From Molanna angustata (Eukaryota > Arthropoda > Insecta > Trichoptera > Molannidae): a DNA stretch of 64,000 nucleotides. Below the pieces are notes generated by a model, which made no database searches, was not told the origin of the DNA, and was given only the letters and a program-made list of their open reading frames with translations. Positions 1 through 17,249 of this stretch are shown piece by piece; position 1 is the stretch's first letter; each line of letters opens with the position of its first letter. Location: positions 29,798,132-29,862,131 of the forward strand of contig OY754981.1 of the NCBI GenBank assembly GCA_963576475.1, written 5' to 3'. Both the position numbers and the translations under genes were made by a program.

Positions 1-329
1 AATTAATTGCTTTGTTAAGAGTGAAATATATATTAACTAATGTGTTTTGTAATGCTCTGATTGTATCACAGGAAAAAACATTATATTTTTGTCGATACAA
101 AAAAAAATTATATGGACTTTTTTTTCAACATTATTATGTAGGTATCGTTGGTATTTTCAAATATTTTTATGAGGGAAGGGAGCCATTTATATAACTACCA
201 CCAAGTAAACATCACAAATTTGCATTCTGGGTTCTATTTTAAATGTAACTTTACTATAGCTTTATGTTGACAGTTCACAGTATATGTGACTGATGAGGTA
301 ATGAAATATTAAACTGCAAAAAAACAAAG
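1..329. other. AT-rich intergenic sequence, nothing recognised
   Basis: No exon-like coding stretch, repeat or RNA gene could be recognised. The 60-codon open frame at 12-194 has low-complexity AT-driven composition and no recognisable domain. Confidence 0.5.
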
Positions 330-495
330 CATTGTAAATTATATGATTTTTTATGATGAAATAAAGCTACAGCTTTAAGTTCTACTAGTTATTTAATAAC
401 ACTGACTAGTTTCGGTCATCCAGTGACCATTTTCAAAGTCTGTAGTCCAAAAACTAATTTTATTTCACCATAAAAAAATAATATAATTTGCAATG
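330..495. mobile_element. 166-bp fold-back (MITE-like) element
   Basis: The left arm (330-366, starting cattgtaaattatatg) is the imperfect inverse complement of the right arm (459-495, ending ataatataatttgcaatg), about 36 bp with a few mismatches. Between the arms lies a short hairpin, tttcggtc-atcca-gtgacc followed by attttcaa (410-437). It looks like a non-autonomous inverted-repeat element. No clear target duplication was found, so the superfamily is open. Confidence 0.55.
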
Positions 496-1110
496 GAGTT
501 CTACTAAGAATTGTCCTTAGAAAAGTTTAATAAAGCATTGTAGTTCTTATGCATTTGCTATTATATTTTTCACATTGTAATAGTATCTAACGTTGTTAGG
601 TTTTCATTACAAAAATACATTTCTTTTCTTAAAAAAATATTTTGTTATTGCATGTTCATCATTTGATTTCATTCTCAGACTAAAATTATGAGATTTTTTG
701 TAGTTGACACATTCCTGTTATGGGATTCTTGGAGGCATAAAATTTTTGTATTGTATAATACTTACTTAAATTACCAGCGTTATTCCCTTAACTATATTGT
801 ATACAAAGAATAGCAATTGACATCATTTCATAATATTTTTTGAATCATTGGCCAAAACCTTTTGATTTGGATCAAAGGATGTGATGAGTTTATTACTGTC
901 TGGAAAATATTAAACGAAAAACGCTCATTATTTTTTTGGATTTGTCTTCCATGGTTCAACAGCATACATTTGAAGTTTTACTGCTGTGTTTGAACAGGAA
1001 CAAATACTGCATTTCCCAAGGCCTTTCCCTTGTATTTGTGTTCAGATTTTTATGTTATGGTTATCTGCATTTTTACCCATAAAGGTCATTTTTTGTCACA
1101 AAGTATCTTG
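496..1110. other. Intergenic sequence without recognised features
   Basis: AT-rich, no coding similarity, no tandem repeat. Nothing seen. Confidence 0.5.
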
Positions 1111-1376
1111 ACTAGAGTCTACAATCCGAATCTACCCGTTTGCATTCCGTTTCCGGTTGCCTCTCTGATTGGTTGAGATCTCGTAGTATTAAGTCAAATG
1201 AGCTGTGAAATTTTATATTAAATGCAAAAAATTAAAAGAATATTATATATTTAATTTATAATAATTTATAATTCAATTTATTAAGCAACTCGCTCACGCG
1301 AGTCGCTATTATTATTATACACAAACTTAAACCTAACCTAAGAATGCAGAAAAGAAACTCAGGGGCTAGACGCTAC
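1111..1376 (+). repeat. Dispersed 266-bp repeat, copy A
   Basis: Near-identical over its whole length to the inverse complement of 50457-50723. Shared landmarks are actagagtct at one end, a small actcgc-tcac-gcgagt hairpin, a short (tat)n run and a ggggctagacgctact end. It carries no open frame. Two long, closely matching copies 49 kb apart in opposite orientation indicate a dispersed mobile repeat whose class I cannot name. Confidence 0.75.
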
Positions 1377-1420
1377 TGTATCTTGTACCTGAATATAGCA
1401 AATAATACACCGTATACAGT

Positions 1421-1752
1421 ACCTATTCAGTAACTATTGTAATTAAATTAGGAACGTACGAAAATTGTAGATTTACGGTCTTATTTCAGCGTTATAAAAT
1501 ATCAACTTGGACTAAATGGAATAGGAACGTACCTATTTTGGCCGGAACGTTCTTAAAAAGTTACTGAATCAGACGTATTATGAATAATTATGAAAATTTC
1601 ATAATTATTCAAAATATGTTTAATTCAGTAAATTTTAAGAACGTTCCTATTTCATTTAGTCCAAGTTGATATTTTATAACGCTGAAATAAGACCGTAAAT
1701 CTACAATATTAGTACGTTCCTAATTTAATTACAATAGTTACTGAATAGGGGG
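1421..1752. mobile_element. Palindromic MITE, copy 1 (ccctattcagtaac family)
   Basis: A nearly complete palindrome. Each arm (about 135 bp) reads inward from cctattcagtaactattg through ggaacgtac, a cggtcttatttcagcg block and an acttggactaaatgg block, and the arms meet around gaaaatttcataattattc. The right terminus ends in ggggg while the left lacks two or three Cs, so the left tip is eroded. Directly after it, 1754-1785 repeats the terminal motif once more in direct orientation, a remnant of another copy. Same family as 25591-25980. Confidence 0.75.
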
Positions 1753-1785
1753 TAGTAACTATTGGAACTAAATTAGGAACCTTCT

Positions 1786-3222
1786 TTTCCCGGCAAACAT
1801 TTATCACCTCTTCTACATCCATAGATCTTCTCTTACATGCTCTTCTATGAATCTGGCTTTATTCAATCACATAATCAATATATTTTCTTCATTGGTTGAC
1901 TTCTTTGTTCCACCTTATGTATCTTTATAACACATGCGCTTAAACATTTTTTTCCTACATCCTTCTTTGTACTACACAGACATAACTTAATTCTTAGCTT
2001 GATCATCGTCTTTTTATCTCATTTCCAAGAAATGGAATAGTGATGATAAATATAAAAAAAAACAATTCAATATTAAATACTTTATTTGTAGGAAGATTGT
2101 TGGAGAGGAATGTAAGATAGGTAATCTATTATGGAAAACTATTCAAACAATTCACATCAGAAAATTGTCACAAGACCAATTCGAATACTTTTTTTAAAAG
2201 TTTAACTTTTTAACAACTAACAATCTTAGAACTATACAAAAATAATTAAATATATATATTATCTAAAATTGTTTCTGGAATAGATAATTGATTGGTCTCT
2301 TGATGTGTGGAAACTTTCGTTTCCCTTCACATTTAATTTAGCACCCAAATTTAAATTGTCTTTAAAGATTATGACAGCCAACTTAAAACGTAATAAATAT
2401 AATATATACTTTATAAATTATTCAGAAGAATAATAAAACACTTTATACAAAATAATTACTGTGTAAGCTTAAATCTAAATAATTATTGACATGGAATGCA
2501 TACACCGATGCAATTGGCACAAAGCTAATAATATTTATCAAAGGGATTTCTTTCATTAGGAGCCATTTTATTTTATTAAACCATCAATTTAATGGAAATT
2601 GTTGAAATAATATTTATTAATGTTGCCAACATGGTATGTCAAGCTACAAAACCTCAAAACAAAGATACATTACCCCAAAATAAAAAAGATTTTAAAGACC
2701 GAAAAAATCCTACATATCAACAACAATTTTTAAATGAGTGACAGTTTATGTCAATTTACAATAATTTAATTATTCGTGTCGTAATTTAATGCTAGTTACC
2801 ATAATGGTCCAAGTTTATGTTTCAATATTGAAACTAGCTTTAAAATAAGCTAAAACTAAATTCGAATTATTTTGTCCAAATATAAATTTCAAATTCGATA
2901 CTCATAAAAAATAAAATTTTATGTTATCATTACAGTTAGCTCTACATAAGAAAATCAAAGTGTATTTTCTTATTTATTTTTAATAAGAATGTACATATAT
3001 TTATTTTCTACTTAAAATATTTTAAGTACACAACAGTAAATCAGGATAAAAAAGTAAACAATAAAAAACAAAAGTATTATTAAATAAACAAACACATGTA
3101 TATAATGGATTTTTTAATGTATAATCTAAGAAAAGTTCAAAAGGCAAGAGTTGCCTTTAACAAAAAATCTATTATATTTGAATCTTCTAACATTAATATC
3201 AATATTAGGAAGAAACTTGATT
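1786..3222. other. AT-rich intergenic sequence
   Basis: No coding sequence, RNA gene or tandem repeat recognised. Short dyads and poly-A or poly-T runs are at the level expected for this base composition. Confidence 0.45.
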
Positions 3223-3365
3223 AAGTCTTATATGAACCAGATGATTAGTGACGTGCGCTGTAGCAGCTACCAAGAGATGAAGAGGCTGGCGGACAACAGA
3301 GATATGTGGAGAGATGGGAGTGCTTGGTGCAAAGCAATCCTAGGATTGTGACCATGAAGAAAAAG
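3223..3365 (+). pseudogene. 5'-truncated LINE 3' end (copy 1 of DVRCSSYxEM family)
   Basis: One frame reads SDVRCSSYQEMKRLADNRD and then MWRDG...CKAILGL before a stop, and the DNA ends in catgaagaaaaagg. The same text recurs at 29455-29575 (DVRCSSYKEMQRLADNRE). This xxMxRLAxNRxxWR pattern is what remains downstream of the reverse transcriptase in several insect non-LTR elements, where it precedes a purine-rich tail. It is a dead fragment lacking all catalytic domains. Confidence 0.6.
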
Positions 3366-4099
3366 GCAAATTTATAAATTATATTTTAACTTCATTTTAA
3401 AAAAATAAATGAATACATAAATATAAAAATACAACTTTGATTAAAATTATGTATGTTTTATTAAGGTATTTTTTCCTATATCACATTTCAAATGAATTAA
3501 AATAAAATGTAGGTATATTCCGTATTAAATTAATTGATACAAATGACTAATTGACAGGAATATATATGTAAGGAGTTCCCATTAGTTGTAATTACGACTG
3601 TAAATTCATATAAATGGTTTTTGTTCTAAAATACAATTGTTGATATGAAACATTCAATGTTACCCTGATGTAAATATCAATGTTTTCGTGTCATTTTATT
3701 CCATTATAAAATTCAACACTGCAATTATTATTGTACTGCAGTAATATATTGCGTATGTTTAATTTAAAAGTGAATTTCGTGGTAATTGTACGTCTGTCAG
3801 TAAACTGAATATGTTTCCATATTGTTAAGTTCCTCCAATCTTATATTTAAAACCAAATAATAAGATATTGTAAAAAAAAAAGAGTTTCGTATGACAGAAT
3901 GAAACATGTCTGCTATAATTACTTGAAACAATTTTTTTAAATTTATTAGAAGACAAAAAAATAGGGAATATTGTTTTTAATGCATAACAACACCAAAACC
4001 AATGATACCAACATTGTCACGGTACTTGTAAATGAAATCTACTCTACAATAAGATATAGATATCTATAATTTAATTCTAATCCATGTTTGATGAGTAAC
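3366..4099. other. Sequence downstream of the myophilin gene
   Basis: AT-rich DNA beyond the 3' end of the minus-strand myophilin gene. It may include further 3' UTR if a distal polyadenylation site is used. No coding similarity seen. Confidence 0.4.
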
Positions 4100-4105
4100 T
4101 TTATT
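4100..4105 (-). terminator. Candidate polyadenylation signal of myophilin
   Basis: tttatt on the plus strand is AATAAA on the coding strand, about 120 nt past the myophilin stop codon. It is the first canonical hexamer downstream. In AT-rich DNA such hexamers are common by chance, so usage is an inference. Confidence 0.3.
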
Positions 4106-4223
4106 ATCAAATGTACTATTGAATGTTTCATAGCAAACAACAGGATACAAAATGAAAAAGCTCTTCCAAATATCATTTAGCGGATGACGATGACATTTTT
4201 ATATAATATAATTATACAGATGT

Positions 4224-10437
<6,214 letters not shown>

Positions 10438-10654
10438 TTTGAAAAGAATTTCACTGAATTTATCCGAATAAAAGTAAATTAATTTTTGGCGTTGTTACTT
10501 TCTCGAGCGATAAGAGCTAACTAAAATGCGATGCGCCGAGGAAAAATACAATATGTAGCTGTAGAAATAAACTGTAAAAATGTTAATCGGCATACATAAT
10601 CGTATCTTGGTTGTAATTATTAACAGCCTAGATTAAAAATAATAATATCACGCT

Positions 10655-10697
10655 GAGAGATAGTAACCATACCTATATACCGTCACTACTATCTCTC
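10655..10697. repeat. Inverted repeat upstream of myophilin
   Basis: gagagatagta (10655-10665) and its exact complement tactatctctc (10687-10697) around a 21-nt spacer, about 220 bp upstream of the myophilin start codon. It may be a small transposon relic or a regulatory dyad; nothing distinguishes the two. Confidence 0.5.
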
Positions 10698-11014
10698 AAT
10701 CAACTTGTAATATTTTGAGTGGATTGTGTATGATACTACTTATCTAGATTGTTACACATTAATAATTTAATAAAAATGGGAAAAATCATTTTTCAAAGAT
10801 TGATCTATAAACAAAATGCGCACATGAACGGCGAAGAATGATTCATAAACCCGAGACACACACACGCTGGTAGCTTCCACAATATGATACCAGTTCCTTG
10901 CACGTATGGCATGCCTGTAGCTGGTGAACAAGTATATTGCACGATACTTGATTTTTTTCATGCGATGTTTCATTTGGGTGCTGGTGGAGATCGCAAATCG
11001 CGTACTCCGCTTTC
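10698..11014. other. Intergenic, nothing recognised
   Basis: No coding or repeat signal beyond a short cacaca run. Short open frames on both strands have no recognisable domain. Confidence 0.4.
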
Positions 11015-11601
11015 CTCTACGGCAGGGATGGGCAAACAGTCGATCGCGATCGACCGGTCGATCGCGAGCGGTTTTAGGGTCGATCGCGCGCTTACTTACA
11101 ATTTTTTTGTGAGGATGTTGAAATAATTGCTTCTGAAATATCGAATACTTTTGATATGGACTTGCCTTCTCTTGAAAACGAGAAAATGCAGATTATTTCA
11201 GACATACACCTCAAAGCCAGAGCAACATATACCACATTTTGGTCTCTTTTAACTCAAGAAAAATACCCAAATCTAAAGCAAATTGCCCAACAATTAACTG
11301 TTCTGTTTGGGTCAACGTATTTGTGTGAATCTGCATTTTCTGAAATGAAAATAATTAAGTCAAAATACCGCAATCGGCTTACTGACGAACATCTGTCTTC
11401 GTGTTTACGTTTGGCACTTAGTAAATACGTGCCTTCCTACGAGATATTAGCGGAAAACACGCAGTGCCATTCATCGACCTCTATGTAAGTAGTATGTAGG
11501 TAAGTACCAATTATTTTTCTGATTGTAAGTCGATCGCTTGTCGTCCAATTTTTATGTTGTAGACCGCCGATAGTGTAAGTCCGCCCACCCCTGCTCTACG
11601 G
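11015..11601 (+). mobile_element. Internally deleted hAT transposon with 8-bp target duplication
   Basis: The 571-bp element (11023-11593) begins cagggatgggcaaac and ends gtccgcccacccctg, imperfect terminal inverted repeats of the cagggrtgggc type. It is flanked by exact 8-bp duplications, ctctacgg at 11015-11022 and 11594-11601. Next to the left end is a GC-rich palindrome (11046-11065, gcgatcgaccggtcgatcgc), odd in this AT-rich setting. Inside is the C-terminal part of a hAT transposase. The N-terminal zinc finger and most of the catalytic core are absent, so it can move only if supplied in trans. Confidence 0.92.
11105..11488 (+). pseudogene. hAT transposase C-terminal (dimerisation) fragment
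   Basis: The frame is open from about 11105 (CEDVEIIASEISNTFDMDLP) to the stop at 11486-11488. The middle reads YPNLKQIAQQLTVLFGSTYL, CESAFSEMKIIKSKYRNRLT, DEHLSSCLRLALS. This is the hAT dimerisation region with its CE-xF-S-M--IK-K-RNRL-D motif, as in the ZBED5/GTF2IRD2-like branch. The reading frame is intact but the first two-thirds of a normal transposase and the start codon are missing. The methionine at 11156 is internal to the conserved region. Confidence 0.9.
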
Positions 11602-12347
11602 ACATGCCATGCCATGGGGCAGCTTGTATGAAATTTAACTCGGAAATGCTGGGTAGTTTCAATAAAAGTATACGTAATAGTACCTATAGTTAAAATACTT
11701 TGATATCATAAAATTATTCAAAATTGCGTCGTTTGACTTCAAAGAAACAAACCAAAAGTATTGAACAATTTCATGAAAGTATTTTAACTTTACTTTTAAT
11801 AAAATTTTTGTACGAGAAACACAGCCTAAGTGAACCAGTTTTTGGTATGCAAGATACTTCCCCAATTTGGTGGCATGAGCATTTCCGCTACAATAAAAGT
11901 GTTGAAGCAAGGGTGAACAGTGAGGACAAAGCGATTACTCTCTGAGACCCATTTTGGGCGAAACGACTAGAGATAGAATATCCAATTATGAGATCTGAAG
12001 AACCTGCGACGCGGTAGACACCGTGAGGTTGGCGATGCCGCAGGGAACACGCGGAGAGGATGGATCAAAAAAGACTCCCAAAAATTGCAATGTGCAATGT
12101 GACCATTGGGAAGATTGCCAAAAATATGTAGGGACAGTTGGACATTCTCATCCTTTAACCAAGACTAACACCAGCTGACAAACAGATCATCGTTATATTA
12201 AAAGATGACGGAGACGAAGAACGACAAAGGCAACCGGTTTCGTCCAGCTTTGTGCTGATGCCAGGATGGTTGTCGCAGCAGCAAGATTACACTAATCTTG
12301 AGGGGTAACATATAACAAGAGGCAGGGTGGAAAAAGTCGACAAAAAT
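11602..12347. other. Intergenic; weak LINE-like remnant near 11990-12110
   Basis: Mostly unrecognised. A short block around 12040-12085 reads RREHAERMDQKRLPK in one frame, reminiscent of the basic post-RT segment of RTE-like LINEs, but the match is too short to name. The 73-codon frame at 11724-11945 has no recognisable domain. Confidence 0.3.
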
Positions 12348-12409
12348 TACGCAGTATTTAGCAAAAAATACGCAGTATTTAGCAAAAAATACGCAGTATT
12401 TAGAAAAAA
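12348..12409. repeat. 21-bp tandem repeat, 3 copies
   Basis: Units tacgcagtatttagcaaaaa start at 12348, 12369 and 12390; the third has lost one base near its end. Confidence 0.85.
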
Positions 12410-13060
12410 TATTTACTCTAACAATGCCTCACAATCACAGACCATAATCGATCTATATTCATGACAAAAGCAATTTCTTGATACACACCGCCACCAAAAT
12501 TTGGTAGCAATCAATAAAACGTATTTGAATATTTTCCGAATGGTTCGGAATGAAAATTGAAACAGTACTCAACACCTATATCAAAAAGTACATTTTGTTA
12601 ACAAAGGGATTTAAATTTCGAAAAGCAAATACTTTTACTTTTGTATAAATCTGTCATTAATATCCGATTTTATATATAAACATTGAATGTGGTTGGGATA
12701 TCCTCGTTCTACTTCACTTTATGTACCAATATCCTGGCCAAAAGTCGTAATTTATGTCAACTCTGCATATTCCTTGGTCTTGGAATCGTTCAGTAGACGC
12801 AGTCAGTCGATTCGACAATCGATTATTATAATACTATGAAGTAAAAACGCACAAAAAACGTATTTATAAAAATGTACAAGACAAGTACAATAATATCAAT
12901 TAAATTCGAATAAGATATTACATACACTGACTTGATATTACATGCACGACTATAGTCTATCGGTAGATAAAAAAGAAATTTTGATATCATTGTTGAATCT
13001 AAAAAATAATCCAGTTTTCAAGGTGTGCTTTGTGACAGAAACACTGAACTCGTAGTATAT
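12410..13060. other. Intergenic, nothing recognised
   Basis: AT-rich sequence without coding, RNA or repeat signals that I can support. Confidence 0.4.
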
Positions 13061-13139
13061 TAATATCTTTATTTTGTTGAATCGCGACTTTTCTCTTCGG
13101 TCTGCTGAACGTATCACACTTGCCGTTCATATTTACTCG

Positions 13140-13300
13140 ATTTTATTTTATATTGTATTGTTAATTTTGCAACTAACAGGTACTATGTCAAATATTAGTT
13201 TAACCCGCACCCATGTTGCCGCATTCTGGAAACTTACGATATTTATCGTCTATCGTCTCACAGATCCGACTGAAAACCTAATTAAAATTTGTGTTTCCAC
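13140..13300 (+). repeat. Dispersed repeat (ttgcc-gcattctgga family), copy 1
   Basis: Shares an ordered series of blocks with 17250-17375: ttgtattg, gcaactaac, atattagtttaa, cgcaccca, gttgcc-cattctgga, and atcgtct-tcagatc. The two copies are diverged, with small gaps. There is no coding similarity; class unknown. Confidence 0.5.
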
Positions 13301-13319
13301 CGGGATTGAAGTATGAAGC

Positions 13320-14270
13320 TCTTTATTATGAAGTATTTTCAGCTAGACATCAGCAAGATTATGTTTGTCTAAATTTTAAACTATGTGTCACAAAACAAAA
13401 TGCTTATTTAAGTTGCCAAAAAAATTCAATGCAATAAAAAACAAATGAAATTAAAATAGAAGTAGCATTTACTTATGAGATATGTTCTGCTGCACTTAAA
13501 AAAATTATGTTAAAATTAACAGAACTATAGTGACTACAAAACAATTCGTTTTGTGCTACTAAATATTTTGTGCGCTTAACCAAACAGTATAGTCATAAAT
13601 GGATTAACTTTTATTACTGATAACAAAGATTTGGCTAAAAACGGAGGTAGCCAGTTCGGTAGTCACATTTTTTTTTCAGTGTGTCAGTTCCGCAAGTCAT
13701 GCTGATCCCGCAAGTGCATTTCCGCAATACTAATCTCGCAAAATTCATGCGAGATTGAATTCCCTACTTGGGCTAGTTGGAAGTGCAATAAACTTATGAG
13801 AAAAATATGCATTTGCGTACATTTTTTTGACAATATCAGACAATCCACCTATAAAATAAGAAAGACTTCGGTTATTGAAATTAAGTTTCAGCGATTAATA
13901 ATATTTATCGAGATAAATGTGCATTTGATTGAACATAAATTAAACATTAGATTTAAAAAGGTTTGAAAACCGTTGGACTAATGAACATAAAATGTGTGAA
14001 TTAGATACGACTGTCTCCCTTGGTTGGCTGTCCCTCTCTTCTCTCTTTTCACCAGCCACAAGACCCTAGAGTAGGGCCGGTTCAGGTTTACTTCAAGGAC
14101 GCCAAGGGAACATTGTGACCTACTTACAGAGATCTTGTATTCAACTTGCCAGTACGAGACCGGCCATACATGTATCTGTAACCGCATCGTAAACTATCAT
14201 ACAATGCACGCTTTCATTATACGCATAAAAAATATCTTTCATTAAATGCGTCGGTTAGATATACGAATAT
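13320..14270. other. Intergenic; short cccgcaa-type motifs
   Basis: No genes recognised. Around 13680-13770 the words ccgcaagt, cccgcaagtgcatt and ctcgcaaaattcatgcgagatt recur in loose order, and similar words appear near 16830-16880. This may be a decayed repeat, but I cannot define units. Confidence 0.35.
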
Positions 14271-14534
14271 TATTATTATTTTTAGGATTCATCAGTTGAT
14301 TGTGGAATAATTCAAGTAATGATAATTTAAGTCGTCTCAATATGTACAAGTATTCAGGAAAAAACTTAAGAAATTATTTTTTGGACAGATTTAATATTTC
14401 AACAGAGACGAAGCGAAAATATAATCTTCATAGGAGAACGGGGAAATTAGGCACCTACAGGGCATACAACCTGGCATCTGCTGGTTTACGTGATATTTTT
14501 ATTTAGGTACTTCCCAATTTTTTAAAATTCTATT

Positions 14535-15112
14535 ATGCTGCATGGTTCTGAAATGAAATATCGCGTCAGAGATTGGATTGATAACAGGTATTATAGCGGA
14601 CATTAGGACCTGGTTGATTTATTTTGTGTGAGCCCATATGTTTGTTGAGGTAATTATTGTGATTGCAGAAAGTTAGGATTGCGATCCCGTTCCACATATT
14701 TAGTGTGGAACGGGAACAATCACCTGGTTCAAAATTGCTTATATTGTCACTAAAAATTGTAAACTGCTAGCCCTAGAATAGGATTTCCTAGTTGGGCAGC
14801 AGTAATCTACTTTTTGCTGTCATTTATTTATTTACCTTTTATCACACCATATTTATAATGACAACAATAAGTAGATTACTGCTGCCCAACTAGGAAATCC
14901 TGTTCTAGGGCTAGTAGTTTACAATTTTTATTGACAATTATATGGAATTATGAACCAGGTGATTGTTCCCGTTCCACACTAAATATGTACACAATCTCAA
15001 CTTTCTGCACTCACAATCATAATATGGGCTCAACAACAAACATAATATGGGCTCATACAAAACAGATCAACCAGGATTTATTTCAGAACCACAGAAAGAG
15101 ACTAGTTAACTA
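14535..15112. mobile_element. Head-to-head pair of a 285-bp repeat (large inverted repeat)
   Basis: 14535-14823 reads as the inverse complement of 14830-15112, meeting at caccatatttataatgacaac. Shared blocks include agtagattactgctgcccaa, ctaggaaatcctgttctagg, gaaccaggtgattgttcccg and the outer end cagaacca-agaaag-gactagttaa. The right arm lacks a stretch that the left arm and the third copy (15885-16170) both keep. No transposase is present. Confidence 0.75.
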
Positions 15113-15732
15113 TGTTGGTGTAATTATTAATATTGTCATTGTTAATATGGTGTCAGTAAAAATGAATAAAAAATGGTAAATTTACACCGTATGAAAATAA
15201 GCCGAAAACACCATCGCCACCTATCGAATGACAATTAAACTTTTTTCTAACGACATCTAGAAAATATTACGTCCACTTAGGCTACATCTACGTTAATTGG
15301 AAGATATTGCATAGTGGTGAAAAAAATTTCAGCCTTTTTACTTAATTTATGTAGGTGCAATATTATGTACACTGGCAACATGTAAGGAAAATATATAAAG
15401 GTCCATGTAGAATACTAATGACAGTAAATATATATTTTTAACTCGCAATACTGTCATCTTTTGAGATGTTTTAAGATCAGACATCTGTGTTAAGTGCACC
15501 GTTCGCGTGATGTATTAAAATTATAATAATCGTATTGTTTAAGCAACATCAAGTTAGGCGTTCAACTTCTCAGACATTACACCCACGGAGTTGAGAGAAA
15601 TTACCAAGGTCATGTGCGATCGTTCAATAAAGAATTGCCCATTATAATCAAACAACCTTCTATAAAGTTGCACTGGCGGGATATAAAAACATAACGTGTG
15701 GGTTGTGGCCAACATTGAATTCGTCACAAATT

Positions 15733-15800
15733 AATAATAATAATCAACACTTCCCTACGCCCTGTGATAAAAAGAGTTTATTGCCGGATGTCGATTTTTT
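15733..15800 (-). mobile_element. SINE family A, 3' fragment
   Basis: Minus-strand copy of the SINE A 3' end: aataataataat tail, aacacttccctacgccctg, then gagtttattgccg. Diverged and truncated just past the gccatacggcaa block. Confidence 0.65.
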
Positions 15801-15884
15801 CAATTTACAAATTTGTTAGTAAAACGCATCATGACAACTATATTTATATTCACATGTTGAAAATTATTTATTTTTATTTACCTT

Positions 15885-16170
15885 TTATCACACCATATTT
15901 ATAATGACAACAATAAGTAGATTACTGCTGCCCAACTAGGAAATCCTGTTCTAGGGCTAGCAGTTTACAATTTTTACTGACAATTATATTATGCGATTAT
16001 GAACCAGGTGATTGTTCCCGTTCTACACTAAATAGGTAGGTACTCATTACCTCAATAAACATATGAGCTCACACAAAATAGATTAACCAGGTCCTAGTGT
16101 CTGCTATAGTACCTATCATAAATCCAATCTCAGACGCGATTTTTATTTCAGAACCATAGAAAGGGACTAG
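15885..16170 (+). mobile_element. Third copy of the 285-bp ctgcccaactagg repeat
   Basis: Begins tttaccttttatcacacc, runs through the agtagattactgctgcccaa and ctaggaaatcctgttctagg blocks, and ends agaaccatagaaagggac-tagttaa. It supplies the internal portion missing from the 14830-15112 copy, so it defines the unit better. Confidence 0.75.
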
Positions 16171-16371
16171 TTAATATGAATCACATGCTTCCCAAATCAA
16201 ATAAAATATTTTTATGTGTTACTCATAGAGCATCGCTAACACAATACGGCATAGTTACAAAATAATTTTAATTTTGAATTATTTAAGTACCTAGTTATTG
16301 TTGAATATTAAGTATTTGTGTTAGTTCTGTCCGCCCATAATTTATGATGTATTTTTTAATATTTACTTTGA

Positions 16372-16518
16372 ATATTCTTTGTGATGTTATTTCTTTAAGA
16401 GTTGAATCTTCTTAAAGAAATAACATCTTTGAATATTCTTTGTGATGTTATTTCTTTAAGAGTTGAATCTTCTTAAAAAAATAACATCTTTGAATATTCT
16501 TTGTGATGTTATTAAAAG
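16372..16518. repeat. 61-bp tandem repeat of perfect hairpins
   Basis: Unit tttgaatattctttgtgatg... starts twice, with a third partial copy. Each unit contains gatgttatttctttaag (16383-16399; 16444-16460), an 11-nt loop agttgaatctt, and the complementary arm (16411-16427; 16472-16488). The first stem is a perfect 17 bp; the second has one mismatch (g to a). Confidence 0.85.
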
Positions 16519-16519
16519 T

Positions 16520-17245
16520 ATTATTTTTTTCAATTAATTTATTTGTATATTATTATTATTTTAATTCGTGTTTTGATGACATTTTCGTCATACAAAGATA
16601 ATATGTTTTCTCGAAGAAACTCAGCCCCTCTATCCCAGTAGGAATCCAATCACGCAAATGGGACTACACTTGACATGCGGGTCTGAAAGCAGAATATGGT
16701 ATATTCAACGTTATTCAACGTGTTCTCATTAATAAATGCTAGGTATTTCTTATATTTTAATTATTATTTTATTTATTTCTTAGCAACTGAAAAAAAAACA
16801 TTTCGATTTGTGATCCATAGTTTGTATACCCGCAAATCCGCTGGTTTGGTGACTTCAATCCCGCACACGTGCGGTGCGGAATTGTATGTCCCTAATGCCA
16901 GTTATATTGTAATTCAAACTGCTTTTCTATTAATTTACGGACGAATAAAAATAAAATTAAGTTGAAGCGCGAATTAACCATAAATTTAGGAGTTCAAGAT
17001 CTTTGTCATGGTCAATGCACTCCTACCTACATAAATATATCGGTAGTCGTGAGTACAAAATAATACTATAGGTACATTATGTAGAGCCTTAGTATGTTCA
17101 TGATTGCACGGTTTTTGGCTACACCTCTTTGATATTATAGTCAAACATCCGTGACAATAGACTAGACACACGGAGTTGACAACCGTGACTTGAATCAGAA
17201 TAAACGTTTATCTAAATAACAACAATACCAAAAATGAATCATTTG
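16520..17245. other. Intergenic, nothing recognised
   Basis: No gene or defined repeat. Open frames at 16696-16965 and 16986-17171 have no recognisable domain. Confidence 0.4.
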
Positions 17246-17249
17246 TTCT

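Noticed and set aside
285..305. Hammerhead-ribozyme-like ctgatgag...gaaa
   Set aside because: The core words are present, but no helix II or flanking helices can form; chance match.
10633..10642. MEF2-like site ttaaaaataa upstream of myophilin
   Set aside because: It fits the MEF2 consensus and would suit a muscle gene, but such AT-only words are expected by chance many times in this sequence.
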